IMG/VR virus record: IMGVR_UViG_3300002144_000477
Span: 1-64,000 of that record
DNA length: 64,000 nt
Direction: 5' to 3' (one strand)
From: a virus
Within the stretch, counting starts at the first letter, position 1. The number at the start of each line of letters is the position of its first letter. Position numbers and translations under genes: made by a program. Shown one piece after another: positions 24,963 to 33,351 of the stretch. The notes under the pieces were generated by a model. The model did not search any database. It was given only the letters and a program-made list of their open reading frames with translations, and was not told where the DNA came from.

Positions 24963-25259
24963 TTATCGTTTTTTAATAGCGTTTAGCATCTGAATTAATC
25001 TGCTAGTAGGGTTTACCCTTTTTGTTTTTTTAGCTTTTCTTGCTTGTTTAAGTTTAGTATTTGCACGAGTAACTTTCATCTTGGCACGTTTAGCTAGATC
25101 AATAGGCTGACTGCAATCGAGTACATGAGGAACCACCCTACCTTGGCGCTGGCCAGTGGTGCAACGCCACTTCATCACTGGTCCTTTTTTGGACTTGGCC
25201 CATACTAGCTCGTGCTCGTTTAAGCCATTATCTTCAGGTAAAAACTCGTATGCCCGCAT
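24963..25259 (-). CDS. Predicted internal head protein with capsid-targeting sequence, 98 aa
   Basis: ATG 25259 gives MRAYEFLPEDNGLNEHE, matching the T4 internal-protein leader pattern; predicted gp21 cut L7-P8-E9/D10. The mature chain is extremely basic in its second half (KRAKMKVTRANTKLKQARK, then KKTKRVNPTSR), as in T4 IP proteins. ACAGGG precedes the ATG. It follows the neck-like gene by 5 bases. Predicted to be packaged with DNA; what it does after injection is unknown. Confidence 0.6.
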   Translation of the reverse strand: MRAYEFLPEDNGLNEHELVWAKSKKGPVMKWRCTTGQRQGRVVPHVLDCSQPIDLAKRAKMKVTRANTKLKQARKAKKTKRVNPTSRLIQMLNAIKKR

Positions 25260-25264
25260 TGTTA

Positions 25265-26134
25265 TTACCCTGTAATCCATGTCAACGGCATGCCGCCATC
25301 AACGTAATCTTTTAGTTCTTGCTCAAGTGCCGCTATCTCAGTAATCGCTTCACTTACTAGTGACGGGCCGTTTAGCGCTGTGCCTCCAGACGGGCCTGCA
25401 ATACTAGCAAATTTACTACGGGCTTCGCCTAGTATACGTTTAGCAACAGAGTATGCATATTCTTGGATCCATGGGTATACCATGTGATCGTTTAACAACA
25501 TAATATCTGGTTTGTAGTTATCAATTAACAAGCCAATTGTTTCCTCAGACCCAACTGGAATCTTACGTAAGATTGTTAATTTTTTAGTTGAGTTGTTCCA
25601 CTGGAACTGCATATATCCGCCAAACATCGTCATTGCTAATTCTTGGTACTGCGAATATAGTTCATAACTTAGTAGTCCGCCGACACGACCTGCAACTAGC
25701 ATGTAGGTGTTCATATATCCTGCAGAGAATGGCTCAAATTGAGTAGCAGTATTACCGGTGACACTACCAATTCCCCGACGGTAAATGCTCCGAACATGCA
25801 TTATCTCTTTCGGTAACACGTACTCTTGTGTTTCTGGTAATAGTGTTAAAAACGCATGGCTTTGTTCTACTGCATTCGAACTACGCTGTCTGTACTTCTG
25901 CAATGCTGTAGTAACTGCTAAGTCGTAATGTTCTTTATCGAGTTCTACATCCACTAGCCCGTCGCCTAGTTTTAATCGGATGTATGTTTCAATTTGGGCA
26001 CGTAACGAATTAGCGGTAGTCATACCAGACTGATCAAACTCAATTTGACCTGCGCCTGTACCGGTTAGTGGGTCATATAGTGTATCAGCAACTAGGGTGC
26101 CGTCTGCGTTTAAACCAGTTTTAAGTGTAGCCAT
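25265..26134 (-). CDS. Neck or head-tail connector protein (gp13/gp14-like)
   Basis: 289 aa. LRAQIETYIRLKLGDGLVDVEL, then a helical YDLAVTTALQKYRQRSS and, near the end, YPWIQEYAYSVAKRILGEARSKF...GPSGGTALNGPSLVSEA...LEQELKDYVDGGMPLTWITG. I know this ending from a neck-type structural protein of T4-like cyanophages, close in size to T4 gp13 (309 aa). Which T4 neck protein it equals is uncertain. AGGA is ahead of the ATG. Confidence 0.6.
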   Translation of the reverse strand: MATLKTGLNADGTLVADTLYDPLTGTGAGQIEFDQSGMTTANSLRAQIETYIRLKLGDGLVDVELDKEHYDLAVTTALQKYRQRSSNAVEQSHAFLTLLPETQEYVLPKEIMHVRSIYRRGIGSVTGNTATQFEPFSAGYMNTYMLVAGRVGGLLSYELYSQYQELAMTMFGGYMQFQWNNSTKKLTILRKIPVGSEETIGLLIDNYKPDIMLLNDHMVYPWIQEYAYSVAKRILGEARSKFASIAGPSGGTALNGPSLVSEAITEIAALEQELKDYVDGGMPLTWITG

Positions 26135-26182
26135 TAGTAAATCCTGCTAAATGTTCTATTGTATTTAGCAGGATTCAAATCG

Positions 26183-27445
26183 TTATTGGACTTTAAGAAG
26201 GAGAGTATCTGTGTTAATTCGTCCGGTAAGTTTAGTGTCAGTGGTCTTAACCGATTCCATAAATTTGCGCAATTGTATTTTGCCTACTTTAGCAAACTCC
26301 GCTAGTTGTTCATTAGGTTTACGCAACGTCTTCTGTACACTACCTACTTCCGTGAAGTTTTCGATAGTTGTTCCTTTAACACTAAGCCCACTGGAGTTCA
26401 ACGAAACATACTTGCCAAGTTTACGAGTTTTTACATTGAAAACCCACAGCTCGCTCGCGCCTAGAATATCAACCGGGTTAATGCTTGCAACCTTTAAACT
26501 TGTGTCATCTTTAAGATACTTAAGTTTAGTCACTAGCTTTTCTTTACTCGGTGCTTTCTTAATACGTGCTTTACGAGCAGTCTTTTTAAGTGCTGAGAAG
26601 CTGTCACAATCGGCTAATACAGAGTCATACCAATTAATTGCCCGCTTAAAATCAGAGGCTTTCATATGACTATATGCTTCTTTACACTGCTCGTCACCTT
26701 TTTTAGCTAGTGCCCAGTCATCCTCTAAACTAGTTTTAAATTTAGAAAAATGATCTGCTACCATACTAATTTTTGCTTGCGGTAGATTCTCGTCCTGAAA
26801 CAGCTTGTATGCCTCAGGAGGGGTGTTACCGCCTAAGATAATATTATCGTACCGCCCTTCGAGTTCGCCGATTATTTCACTTACTTTTTCATTGAGCCGA
26901 TCCTGGATAGTAGGCTTCTTGTAAACAACTGCATTGCCAGCTTGGCGTGCGAGCTCTTTTTCTTCTGCTTCTTTTCGAGCAACTAACGGCATGCCTACTT
27001 TAATTACTTCTTGTAGCACTTTATGCAGGTGCTCGCTAACAGGTTTAATCTCGCCGGACGTGCCAGCTAAACTTTCCCAATACTCAGCATGAGCTTTATG
27101 ATAGTCCGGCATACCGTTTACTAACATGCGAGCAAGGTAACAGGTTGAGATATTAATTTTGTGATTTGGTGCGGCTTTTGCGGCTTTAATATCCACAGGT
27201 GTATAATCATTGTCCTTCATCCATGTCCATAGATGCGGCATAAGGTCTGCTGATTTAAAATACTCGTAGTAAAAGTCTGCGGCTCTACGTCGACTGCTAT
27301 GGAATGTTGCACCATCCCACTCCAACGCACCTTCCCATGAAGGTTCTATTATTTTCGCGCCGCGCCTGGGTGCTGAATATTTAATCTTAGGCTTCTTCGG
27401 CGCTTTAACGATAGTCTTACGTGTTGTTTTTGCTGACGTGGCCAT
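26183..27445 (-). CDS. Conserved T4-like marine phage protein, 420 aa, unknown function
   Basis: Begins with a Lys-rich basic arm (KTTRKTIVKAPKKPKIKYS). The C-terminal half (KLVTKLKYLKDDTSLKVASINPVDILGASELWVFN, then RKLGKYV, GTTIENF, KTLRKPNEQL, GRINTDTLLLKV) matches a conserved but unnamed cyanophage protein. GGAG precedes the start, and a perfect sigma70 promoter (27480-27508) suggests strong early expression. DNA or RNA binding is plausible from charge only. Confidence 0.65.
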   Translation of the reverse strand: MATSAKTTRKTIVKAPKKPKIKYSAPRRGAKIIEPSWEGALEWDGATFHSSRRRAADFYYEYFKSADLMPHLWTWMKDNDYTPVDIKAAKAAPNHKINISTCYLARMLVNGMPDYHKAHAEYWESLAGTSGEIKPVSEHLHKVLQEVIKVGMPLVARKEAEEKELARQAGNAVVYKKPTIQDRLNEKVSEIIGELEGRYDNIILGGNTPPEAYKLFQDENLPQAKISMVADHFSKFKTSLEDDWALAKKGDEQCKEAYSHMKASDFKRAINWYDSVLADCDSFSALKKTARKARIKKAPSKEKLVTKLKYLKDDTSLKVASINPVDILGASELWVFNVKTRKLGKYVSLNSSGLSVKGTTIENFTEVGSVQKTLRKPNEQLAEFAKVGKIQLRKFMESVKTTDTKLTGRINTDTLLLKVQ

Positions 27446-27479
27446 ACAAACTACTCCAAAATTATGTTGAACTCATACT

Positions 27480-27508
27480 ATTATAACAGTAGTTACCTCA
27501 GGTGTCAA
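27480..27508 (-). promoter_or_regulatory. Perfect consensus sigma70 promoter
   Basis: Minus strand TTGACA (forward 27503-27508), 17 bases, TATAAT (forward 27480-27485). Points at the 420-aa gene, start expected near 27473. Confidence 0.85.
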
Positions 27509-27565
27509 CTAGTTACTTTAGTTGTACCGATTTGGCTAGGCTCCGTTGGGGTACTCTAACTCGCA

Positions 27566-27769
27566 TTAGACTAACTCCGATTCAACCTTATCACATGCTT
27601 TTTCAAAGCATTCATAGTATACACCGACGCACTGTTTAGTTGGATTGACACGCATAAACACATCAGCATCCACAAAATTCCAGTTAATAAACCCGTTGTC
27701 GTCAATGTTATCGGTAGTGTTAACCGCTTCACGCACATACTGCTCAACTACCCGGTAAAAATCATTCAT
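27566..27769 (-). CDS. Small acidic hypothetical protein, 67 aa
   Basis: Contains DDNGFINWNFVDADVFM and YYECFEKACDKVESE. The INWNFVDADVFM segment recalls small proteins of T4-like phages. AAGGTA precedes the ATG and a strong sigma70 promoter lies at 27803-27831. Early expression likely; function unknown. Confidence 0.6.
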   Translation of the reverse strand: MNDFYRVVEQYVREAVNTTDNIDDNGFINWNFVDADVFMRVNPTKQCVGVYYECFEKACDKVESELV

Positions 27770-27802
27770 AGTGTATACCTTGTTTTGTTAGTGTATGTGT
27801 AT

Positions 27803-27831
27803 ATTATACTGCTATCTTACCAAAAGGTCAA
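27803..27831 (-). promoter_or_regulatory. Sigma70 promoter of 67-aa gene
   Basis: Minus strand TTGACC (forward 27826-27831), 17 bases, TATAAT (forward 27803-27808). The -35 overlaps the last codon and stop of the upstream membrane protein gene and a short AAAAGGT/ACCTTTT inverted repeat. Confidence 0.8.
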
Positions 27832-28055
27832 CCTTTTTTTGGCGGATTTTTAGTTTTTTTGTACATTAGCTCGTAGTGAGCATCTTTGTAGCTCTTATCT
27901 GCAATTAGATAGAGTATAAGGATTACAATTAATAATCCAAATCCTGCAATATATTCGCTGAATATCCATTTACCCAATATAATAATGCTAACAATTACAA
28001 CTAATAACAATATGCAAATGGATAAATTTTTTAAAAAATGTTTAATGAATATCAT
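27828..28055 (-). CDS. Small membrane protein, 75 aa
   Basis: ATG 28055 (MIFIKHFLKNLSICILLLVVIVS) is preferred to a longer frame. Two hydrophobic segments (LSICILLLVVIVSIIILG and IAGFGLLIVILILYLIA) predict two membrane helices with a basic C-terminal tail (YKKTKNPPKKG). It may act in membrane take-over, exclusion or lysis control, but no family was recognised. Weak ribosome site. Confidence 0.5.
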   Translation of the reverse strand: MIFIKHFLKNLSICILLLVVIVSIIILGKWIFSEYIAGFGLLIVILILYLIADKSYKDAHYELMYKKTKNPPKKG

Positions 28056-28104
28056 CTTGTATGTAATACACAATATAAGGAAAGTCTGCCTGCACGGGCT
28101 TAAT

Positions 28105-28135
28105 GTCAACTACTTAGCAATATTAAGTAGTCGAC
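28105..28135. promoter_or_regulatory. Inverted repeat between divergent genes
   Basis: GTC-A-ACTACTTA and TAAGTAGT-C-GAC pair over 11 bp with one mismatch and a 7-base loop, between the leftward membrane protein gene and the rightward structural operon. No T run follows, so an operator or 5' structure is more likely than a terminator. Confidence 0.35.
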
Positions 28136-28178
28136 AGATTAAATTCTGGTAAAGAAGAACAGATGCATCCAATTTGGC

Positions 28179-28186
28179 GATAAATA
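28179..28186 (+). promoter_or_regulatory. Late promoter of rightward structural genes (GATAAATA)
   Basis: GATAAATA, with start expected near 28192 and the ATG at 28214 after an AGGGA ribosome site. Drives the 392-aa structural protein, gp15 and the Nudix gene. Confidence 0.65.
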
Positions 28187-28213
28187 ATAGCATTATTACA
28201 GGGATATTAGATC

Positions 28214-29392
28214 ATGCCTAGACTTAGCCTTTGGAAAGACGGAAAACATAGCAACGATTACAAATTTATGGATCGTCGGATCAGTGAGATGTTTACAGTC
28301 GGTGGTACTGGAGTTCATGTCCACAAATATATCGGGACTAAAGACCAAGGCGACAAAGGCGATGCAACTCAACCGCAATACTTAAACCAAAGCGAGCAAA
28401 ATATACAAGATTTATTGTTTGTAGAAAACCGCGATCGCAAATACGACGAAAATGTCTACAATCTCCGCGGGCACTACACTCGAGGCGATAATGATTTTGA
28501 TTTAACTCAATTTGGAATTTTCCTAAGCGGAAATACTATTATCATGACATTCCATATCAATGATATGGTTAAGTTGCTAGGCCGGCGTATTGTGTCAGGC
28601 GATGTCATTGAACTACAACACCTTAAAGATTTTGATAGTTTAGACGAAGATGTACCTGCGGCACTAAAGCGATATTATGTTGCCGGTGACGCTAGTTTTG
28701 CTAGCGAAGGATTTACACCAACTTGGTGGCCGCACTTGTGGCGTGTTAAGTTTGAGCCGTTAGTTGATGCACAAGAATACAAAGATATTATTAACAAAAT
28801 TAAAATATCAGATGACAGCAATACACCTATTGCCCAGATACTAAGTACATACGATAAATCGATTGCAATCAATGATGCAGTAATTGCACAAGCAGAATTC
28901 GAAGTTCCTAAAAGCGGTTACGATACATCTAGTTTATATACTCCAAAATTACCCGACGCATTAGGAATTGATTTACCTAGTGCAGACGATACTATATTCA
29001 ATGCCGGTGACGAAGAAATTCTTGCCAGTGATGATAGTGCTACTGCACAAAACTCGAACACTCGAGTTACTGGGTATTTAACAGGCGCCGTGTTTGGCGG
29101 ACATACCGGCAGCGGAACTACGTTCCCTGTTTCTCCGAGTATAAACGATATGTTCCTTAGACTTGACTATTTGCCTAATCGAATGTTTAAGTACGACGGA
29201 GCGAGATGGGTTAAACAAGTTGACGTAGTACGATCAGGACTAACTCCAAATACGTTAGATAATACTACATTCAGAGACAACTGGATCAACACCAATGAGT
29301 CGTATGTTGATCCTGCTGATGCAAATAACACAGTACCGACCCGTCAGGCATTAAGCAAAGCATTTACACCCAAAGCAGATAATAACGGATAA
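28214..29392 (+). CDS. T4-like virion structural protein, 392 aa
   Basis: Starts MPRLSLWKDGKHSNDYKFMDRRISEMFTVGGTGVHVHKY, which I recognise from a virion protein of T4-like cyanophages (RISEMFTVGGTGxxxHKYLG...NRDRKYD). LEVPALKRYYVAGDAS-like and TWWPHLWRVKFEPLVDAQEY segments are also typical. The C-terminal part (GYLTGAVFGGHTGSGTTFP, PNRMFKYDGARWVKQVD) looks like a display or fibre-joining domain. Position before gp15 suggests a neck or tail-completion part. Confidence 0.7.
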   Translation: MPRLSLWKDGKHSNDYKFMDRRISEMFTVGGTGVHVHKYIGTKDQGDKGDATQPQYLNQSEQNIQDLLFVENRDRKYDENVYNLRGHYTRGDNDFDLTQFGIFLSGNTIIMTFHINDMVKLLGRRIVSGDVIELQHLKDFDSLDEDVPAALKRYYVAGDASFASEGFTPTWWPHLWRVKFEPLVDAQEYKDIINKIKISDDSNTPIAQILSTYDKSIAINDAVIAQAEFEVPKSGYDTSSLYTPKLPDALGIDLPSADDTIFNAGDEEILASDDSATAQNSNTRVTGYLTGAVFGGHTGSGTTFPVSPSINDMFLRLDYLPNRMFKYDGARWVKQVDVVRSGLTPNTLDNTTFRDNWINTNESYVDPADANNTVPTRQALSKAFTPKADNNG

Positions 29393-29397
29393 TCAAA

Positions 29398-30846
29398 ATG
29401 GCAGACACTTACCACCAAAACTTCTTTTATGACGGACAAATAAGACGATTTGTCCAACAGTTTATACGCATGGTTAGCAACGTGTATGTAGAGTTCGGAA
29501 GTGAGGATTCTTCTAGCCCAACTGCAATACAACGTGTTCCAGTGATGTACGGCGACCCAAGCAGGCAGGCAGCACAGATTATACGCAACGGTAGCGAAAA
29601 CAGCATGTCTAGTGTGCCAGCTATGAGCGTATACATAACCTCGTTTGATTACGATCGTGCTAGGGTGCAGGAACCGTTTCATGTAAGTAAAATGCAAATC
29701 CGTCAGCGTAGATGGAATCCAGCAACCAATGAATATGACAGCGAGCAGTTTGATAATTTTAACGTAGAGCGGCCAATGCCGGTTCCGTATAGACTAACAT
29801 TATCGTTAGACATATGGACTAGCAATACTGAACAAAAACTACAATTACTAGAACAATTGTCTACATTGTTTAACCCTAGTTTAGAAATTCAAAGCACCGA
29901 CAACTACATTGATTGGACTAGCTTAAGCACAGTACTACTAACTAACACTCGGTGGGATAGTAGAACTGTCCCAATGGGCGGGAATAACGACATAAGCATA
30001 TCTACTATGACTTTTGAGTTACCGATTTGGATTAGTGCGCCAGCTAGAGTTAACCGTCTCGGTGTTATCTATAAAGCTATTAATAGCGTATATGATGCTA
30101 ACGGTAATATCAATTCGTCGATCATTGACGACCAAACGTACATTGCTAGGAGAGTGACTCAACCGTACGGATATGCTGTTATGTACAGTGGTAATACAGT
30201 TACACTAATTAAATCAAACCATGTTGCTAGCATCAACGACTCAGTGCTGTCAAACAATGCTGGAGCAAATTGGAAAGGCTTAGTAGAGCTATTCGGATCA
30301 CTAAACGACGGATTATCCGAAATTCGATTAATCAGTTTAGCAGGCGACGAATCTATATTGCGGGTTTCGTACAATACCGCTGACCCAACACAGCTAATCG
30401 TAAGCGAACGTGTCGATGATACATTCCCTGCTAACACCATTAGCGGAGGTATTGACGCTATTATCGACCCTTACAATAAAAACATTATTGATTTAATGTT
30501 TGATTCAAGCGGTAACTACGCTCCCGGGCAAAATAGAGATATTTCAAGAACCGGGCAAAATGTTAGGTATTTAACGTTAGGAAATATTGGCAGCGGCGAC
30601 AATGCAGACAGTGCTGAAGTTTGGGGAGGCGGAGAAAACCGCAACTTTATTGCTGAAGAAAACGACATAATCGAGTACGACTTACTGACAGGTAGATGGA
30701 GGGTAGTATTCGATTCCAGCACAGAAAACAATCTCGAGTATGTTACTAACTTAAATACAAATATACAATATAAATGGTTTGATGGACAATGGACAAAAAG
30801 CGTCGAGGGCATTTACCAGGAAGGCGAATGGAGCATTGTGCTTTAA
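29398..30846 (+). CDS. 15: Tail sheath stabiliser/completion protein gp15-like
   Basis: 482 aa (T4 gp15: 272). Matching blocks: DGQIRRFVQQFIRMVSNVYVEFG, IQRVPVMYGDPSRQAAQII, PYRLTLSLDIWTSNTEQKLQLLEQL, FNPSLEIQ and MTFELPIWISAPARVNRLG, in the same order as T4 gp15 (RRY..., IRVPITY, YELSIFTR, QIVEQILPYF, LTFEVNGWMYPP). gp15 caps the tail and locks the last sheath ring for joining to the head. The extra C-terminal 200 residues are unlike T4 and end with a fibre-like GRWRVVFDSSTENN...WFDGQW. Confidence 0.8.
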   Translation: MADTYHQNFFYDGQIRRFVQQFIRMVSNVYVEFGSEDSSSPTAIQRVPVMYGDPSRQAAQIIRNGSENSMSSVPAMSVYITSFDYDRARVQEPFHVSKMQIRQRRWNPATNEYDSEQFDNFNVERPMPVPYRLTLSLDIWTSNTEQKLQLLEQLSTLFNPSLEIQSTDNYIDWTSLSTVLLTNTRWDSRTVPMGGNNDISISTMTFELPIWISAPARVNRLGVIYKAINSVYDANGNINSSIIDDQTYIARRVTQPYGYAVMYSGNTVTLIKSNHVASINDSVLSNNAGANWKGLVELFGSLNDGLSEIRLISLAGDESILRVSYNTADPTQLIVSERVDDTFPANTISGGIDAIIDPYNKNIIDLMFDSSGNYAPGQNRDISRTGQNVRYLTLGNIGSGDNADSAEVWGGGENRNFIAEENDIIEYDLLTGRWRVVFDSSTENNLEYVTNLNTNIQYKWFDGQWTKSVEGIYQEGEWSIVL

Positions 30847-31304
30847 CTGGTGTTGGGTGTGTACTATACGCACAGGACACCAAACGATTTTTATTCCTGC
30901 TACGCAGTAACGATACTAAGCACAGTAAAACTTGGGGATTGCCTGGGGGTAAAGTTGAACCTAACGAAACTCCAATTGATGGATTACGTAGAGAGATTTA
31001 CGAAGAAATTGGATTAACTGATGTTACTCGCTTCGTTCATTTAGAAACGTTCACTAGTGATAACGAAAAGTTTGTATTCCACACCTACTTTGGAACAGTG
31101 GTTAACGAGTTCATACCAACATTAAACCACGAGCATGTTGGGTATTGCTGGGTTCCTATAAAAGAATACCCCCGGCCTATGCATCCGGGGGTATGGCGTA
31201 GTTTTCAGTTCGACCGTGTAGTCGACAAACTTGAAACTATTCAATCATTAACCGATATCAGCTTCCAGGATAAACTGCTGAACGCTAATATGTCGAACAT
31301 TTGA
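30828..31304 (+). CDS. Nudix hydrolase
   Basis: 158 aa from ATG 30828, which has AGGAAGG upstream inside the gp15 3' end. The Nudix box is complete: G41 x5 E47 x7 R55-E56 xx E59-E60 x G62. Such enzymes hydrolyse nucleoside diphosphate-linked compounds (NDP-sugars, dNTPs, ADP-ribose, capped RNA). The substrate is unknown. The 3' end overlaps the opposing 226-aa gene by 57 bases. Confidence 0.85.
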   Translation: MEHCALTGVGCVLYAQDTKRFLFLLRSNDTKHSKTWGLPGGKVEPNETPIDGLRREIYEEIGLTDVTRFVHLETFTSDNEKFVFHTYFGTVVNEFIPTLNHEHVGYCWVPIKEYPRPMHPGVWRSFQFDRVVDKLETIQSLTDISFQDKLLNANMSNI

Positions 31305-31928
31305 CATTGCATTCCACTCTGCAGGGAATGTTCCACCTGATTCCTGTGTAATATACACAAACTCAGTGTCTGGGTATGTCTTAAAGATAATACCAGCACT
31401 TTGCACCCAGAATGGACGCTCTTTGTCTTCTGTTTCGCAACCTAGCATAAAGATTTTAGTATGGCCATCAAATGCCGCAATGTAAATAGCAAGAGTACCA
31501 GCGTTAAACGGTGGATCTTGTGGGACTAGATACATTTTACCTGGATACTTTAAAAGTTGTTTGCTGTTTGTATAAACAACACTCTTTTTATGATAGCCAG
31601 ACGCTACTAACTCTTCAACATTGTCTGGGCCAACAGCGACGTGAAAATCGGTAACAATGTTTTTAAACATATCGTTGCATCCATACGTTTGCAACTTGTT
31701 GCTACCTAATAGGCCACCGCGGTGATCTTTAAGTTTGTTCAATGGGAATTTCTTAGCTGTTTCGCCACCACCAATGACAACTGCTTGAGTTGTGATGTAG
31801 TTATTAAAAACGCTGTTTGGAACCCATTCCTTAACTGGCTCTTGCTGTTGTCCGTCACGGAATTCTAGAAATGTTGCAACGTCTTCACCGGTGTATGTTG
31901 CTCTAAATTTTTGTTCTATTTTATACAT
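31248..31928 (-). CDS. DUF115/MptE-like or glycosyltransferase-like protein, 226 aa
   Basis: VVIGGGETAKKFPLNKLKD is a Rossmann-like nucleotide-binding start; LQTYGCNDMFKN, FHVAVGPDNVEEL and PFNAGTLAIYIAAFDGHTKIFMLGCE resemble the DUF115 (6-hydroxymethylpterin pyrophosphokinase-like, also found in sugar transferases) fold. In marine phages such proteins are common beside fibre genes and might decorate fibres or surface glycans. The match is by pattern only. Confidence 0.5.
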   Translation of the reverse strand: MYKIEQKFRATYTGEDVATFLEFRDGQQQEPVKEWVPNSVFNNYITTQAVVIGGGETAKKFPLNKLKDHRGGLLGSNKLQTYGCNDMFKNIVTDFHVAVGPDNVEELVASGYHKKSVVYTNSKQLLKYPGKMYLVPQDPPFNAGTLAIYIAAFDGHTKIFMLGCETEDKERPFWVQSAGIIFKTYPDTEFVYITQESGGTFPAEWNAMSNVRHISVQQFILEADIG

Positions 31929-31983
31929 TTTGCAGTGGCTCCTATAAAATTGTTCTGCATGCTCATCATATACTTATGCATTT

Positions 31984-33162
31984 TTAGTTTGAAATATACG
32001 TAGCATACACTTTTACACTATTGTTATTGCCTGACCCTGTATATAATAGGCGGACTACATCGTTAACTATGTCGGTACTAAACTCTCCTAGCGATGTTAA
32101 TGTTGCAACTTCGCCGTATATTGATATAGTCGATTCGGATCCGTTATGCACGACTAATGCCTCAATTACATTATAATTAGTTGCATTGCTAACTGTAATA
32201 ATGTACTTGGCAGCCCTATAATCCGATAATGCAAATGTATCCACTGGGCTTGTACTAGTATCAACTTGAGTTGCTAGTGGCATAGAGATTACCGTGCCAC
32301 TAACTGCAATATCACCGGTTAATTCAATATTTCCAGATCCGCTAATAGTATTACTGTTTAAGTTTAGATTGCCGCCTAGCTCAGGTGTTAAATCATATAC
32401 TAAATCGGTTAAGCCAGTGAGCACACTTGCGCCAACATACCCATTGGTAGTGCTACTACCAAGTGACATTCGCTGTACAGTAACTTTACAACTAACGCTG
32501 TCACCAACTGCCGATAATACAATATTACCATCAGTAATCGAAACTGTTGATGTTATTACTTCGTGCGCAGAGTCTGACAAAAGTATACTGTGCTCGCTGT
32601 AATTAACAGTAGTCCCATTGGTAACTGCATCAATAACCGACGTACGGTACGTCCCATTTATTAAATCCCTAGCCGATACTATCCATTGGACTGTAGTAAT
32701 TCCAGACGCATTAATATAATCAACTTGCACAGGCGAAGTAGCAACACTAACTTCCTTAATATAGATGTTACTATTTTGAATGTTTGAAACAAATGCAAGG
32801 GCAGTTGACCCTATAACAATTGGGTCAGGAGTCGTTAGTCGCCATAACTTGGATCCATAGTCTGTCCCTTCTGTTGTAGCTAACATAATACCCGATGTGA
32901 TATTTGCATTAGAATTAAAGTCTAACGCTCGCACCCATGTACCGTTATCGCCGGACCCAAGTGAAGATACAAAGTATACTCCGTTTTCGCTTGCATCTGC
33001 TTGCCCAACTGCTAATACTCTGTCGCCAACTTGAAGGTTAACATAATCAACTGTTGCAGGAGCTCCGCCAGACATAGTAATGTTCGTAGATTGTACTACA
33101 CGACAACTGTTTTTAAAGTCAGAGTCTTGAAGCTGGTTTAAGCGTGGTCTGGTTAATCCCAT
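31984..33162 (-). CDS. Tail fibre or adhesin protein, 392 aa
   Basis: An N-terminal domain seen in many fibres (LQVGDRVLAVGQADASENGVYFVSSLG...GTWVRALDFNS) is followed by DLTPELGGNLNLNSNTI, a module also in the 468-aa and 173-aa neighbours. The C-terminal domain (YRAAKYIITVSNATNYNVIEALVVHNGSESTISIYG) is also the end of the 1405-aa fibre. Likely a host-contact or fibre-tip part. Confidence 0.7.
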   Translation of the reverse strand: MGLTRPRLNQLQDSDFKNSCRVVQSTNITMSGGAPATVDYVNLQVGDRVLAVGQADASENGVYFVSSLGSGDNGTWVRALDFNSNANITSGIMLATTEGTDYGSKLWRLTTPDPIVIGSTALAFVSNIQNSNIYIKEVSVATSPVQVDYINASGITTVQWIVSARDLINGTYRTSVIDAVTNGTTVNYSEHSILLSDSAHEVITSTVSITDGNIVLSAVGDSVSCKVTVQRMSLGSSTTNGYVGASVLTGLTDLVYDLTPELGGNLNLNSNTISGSGNIELTGDIAVSGTVISMPLATQVDTSTSPVDTFALSDYRAAKYIITVSNATNYNVIEALVVHNGSESTISIYGEVATLTSLGEFSTDIVNDVVRLLYTGSGNNNSVKVYATYISN

Positions 33163-33185
33163 TTGTTAAATTCCCTAGTATAGCA

Positions 33186-33193
33186 TATTTATC
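33186..33193 (-). promoter_or_regulatory. Putative late promoter (GATAAATA)
   Basis: GATAAATA on the minus strand, 23 bases before the 392-aa fibre gene. Confidence 0.5.
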
Positions 33194-33299
33194 CCAGAGT
33201 TGATTTAAGTTCCGGTGGTAGAGTATTATACAGTTCCACTAGTTGGGCTGTATCAAATTTTTCTAATGTAGGTATACTAGTAAAATCCCACGAAAGTAT
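33189..33299 (-). other. Open stretch without start codon, possible gene remnant
   Basis: 36 sense codons then TAA, with coding-like content (LEKFDTAQLVELYNTLPPEL), but no ATG and only one internal GTG. It begins right after the fibre terminator. It may be the tail of a decayed gene or a small ORF with an unusual start. Confidence 0.3.
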
Positions 33300-33308
33300 T
33301 TACTCGTA

Positions 33309-33334
33309 AAAAAAGCACCCGAAGGTGCTTTTTT
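33309..33334 (-). terminator. Rho-independent terminator after 576-aa fibre gene
   Basis: AAAAAAGCACC and GGTGCTTTTTT pair over 11 bp around CGAA; leftward it is followed by further T bases and lies about 17 bases after the fibre stop. Confidence 0.9.
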
Positions 33335-33351
33335 AGGTAGGTGTTAATTAA

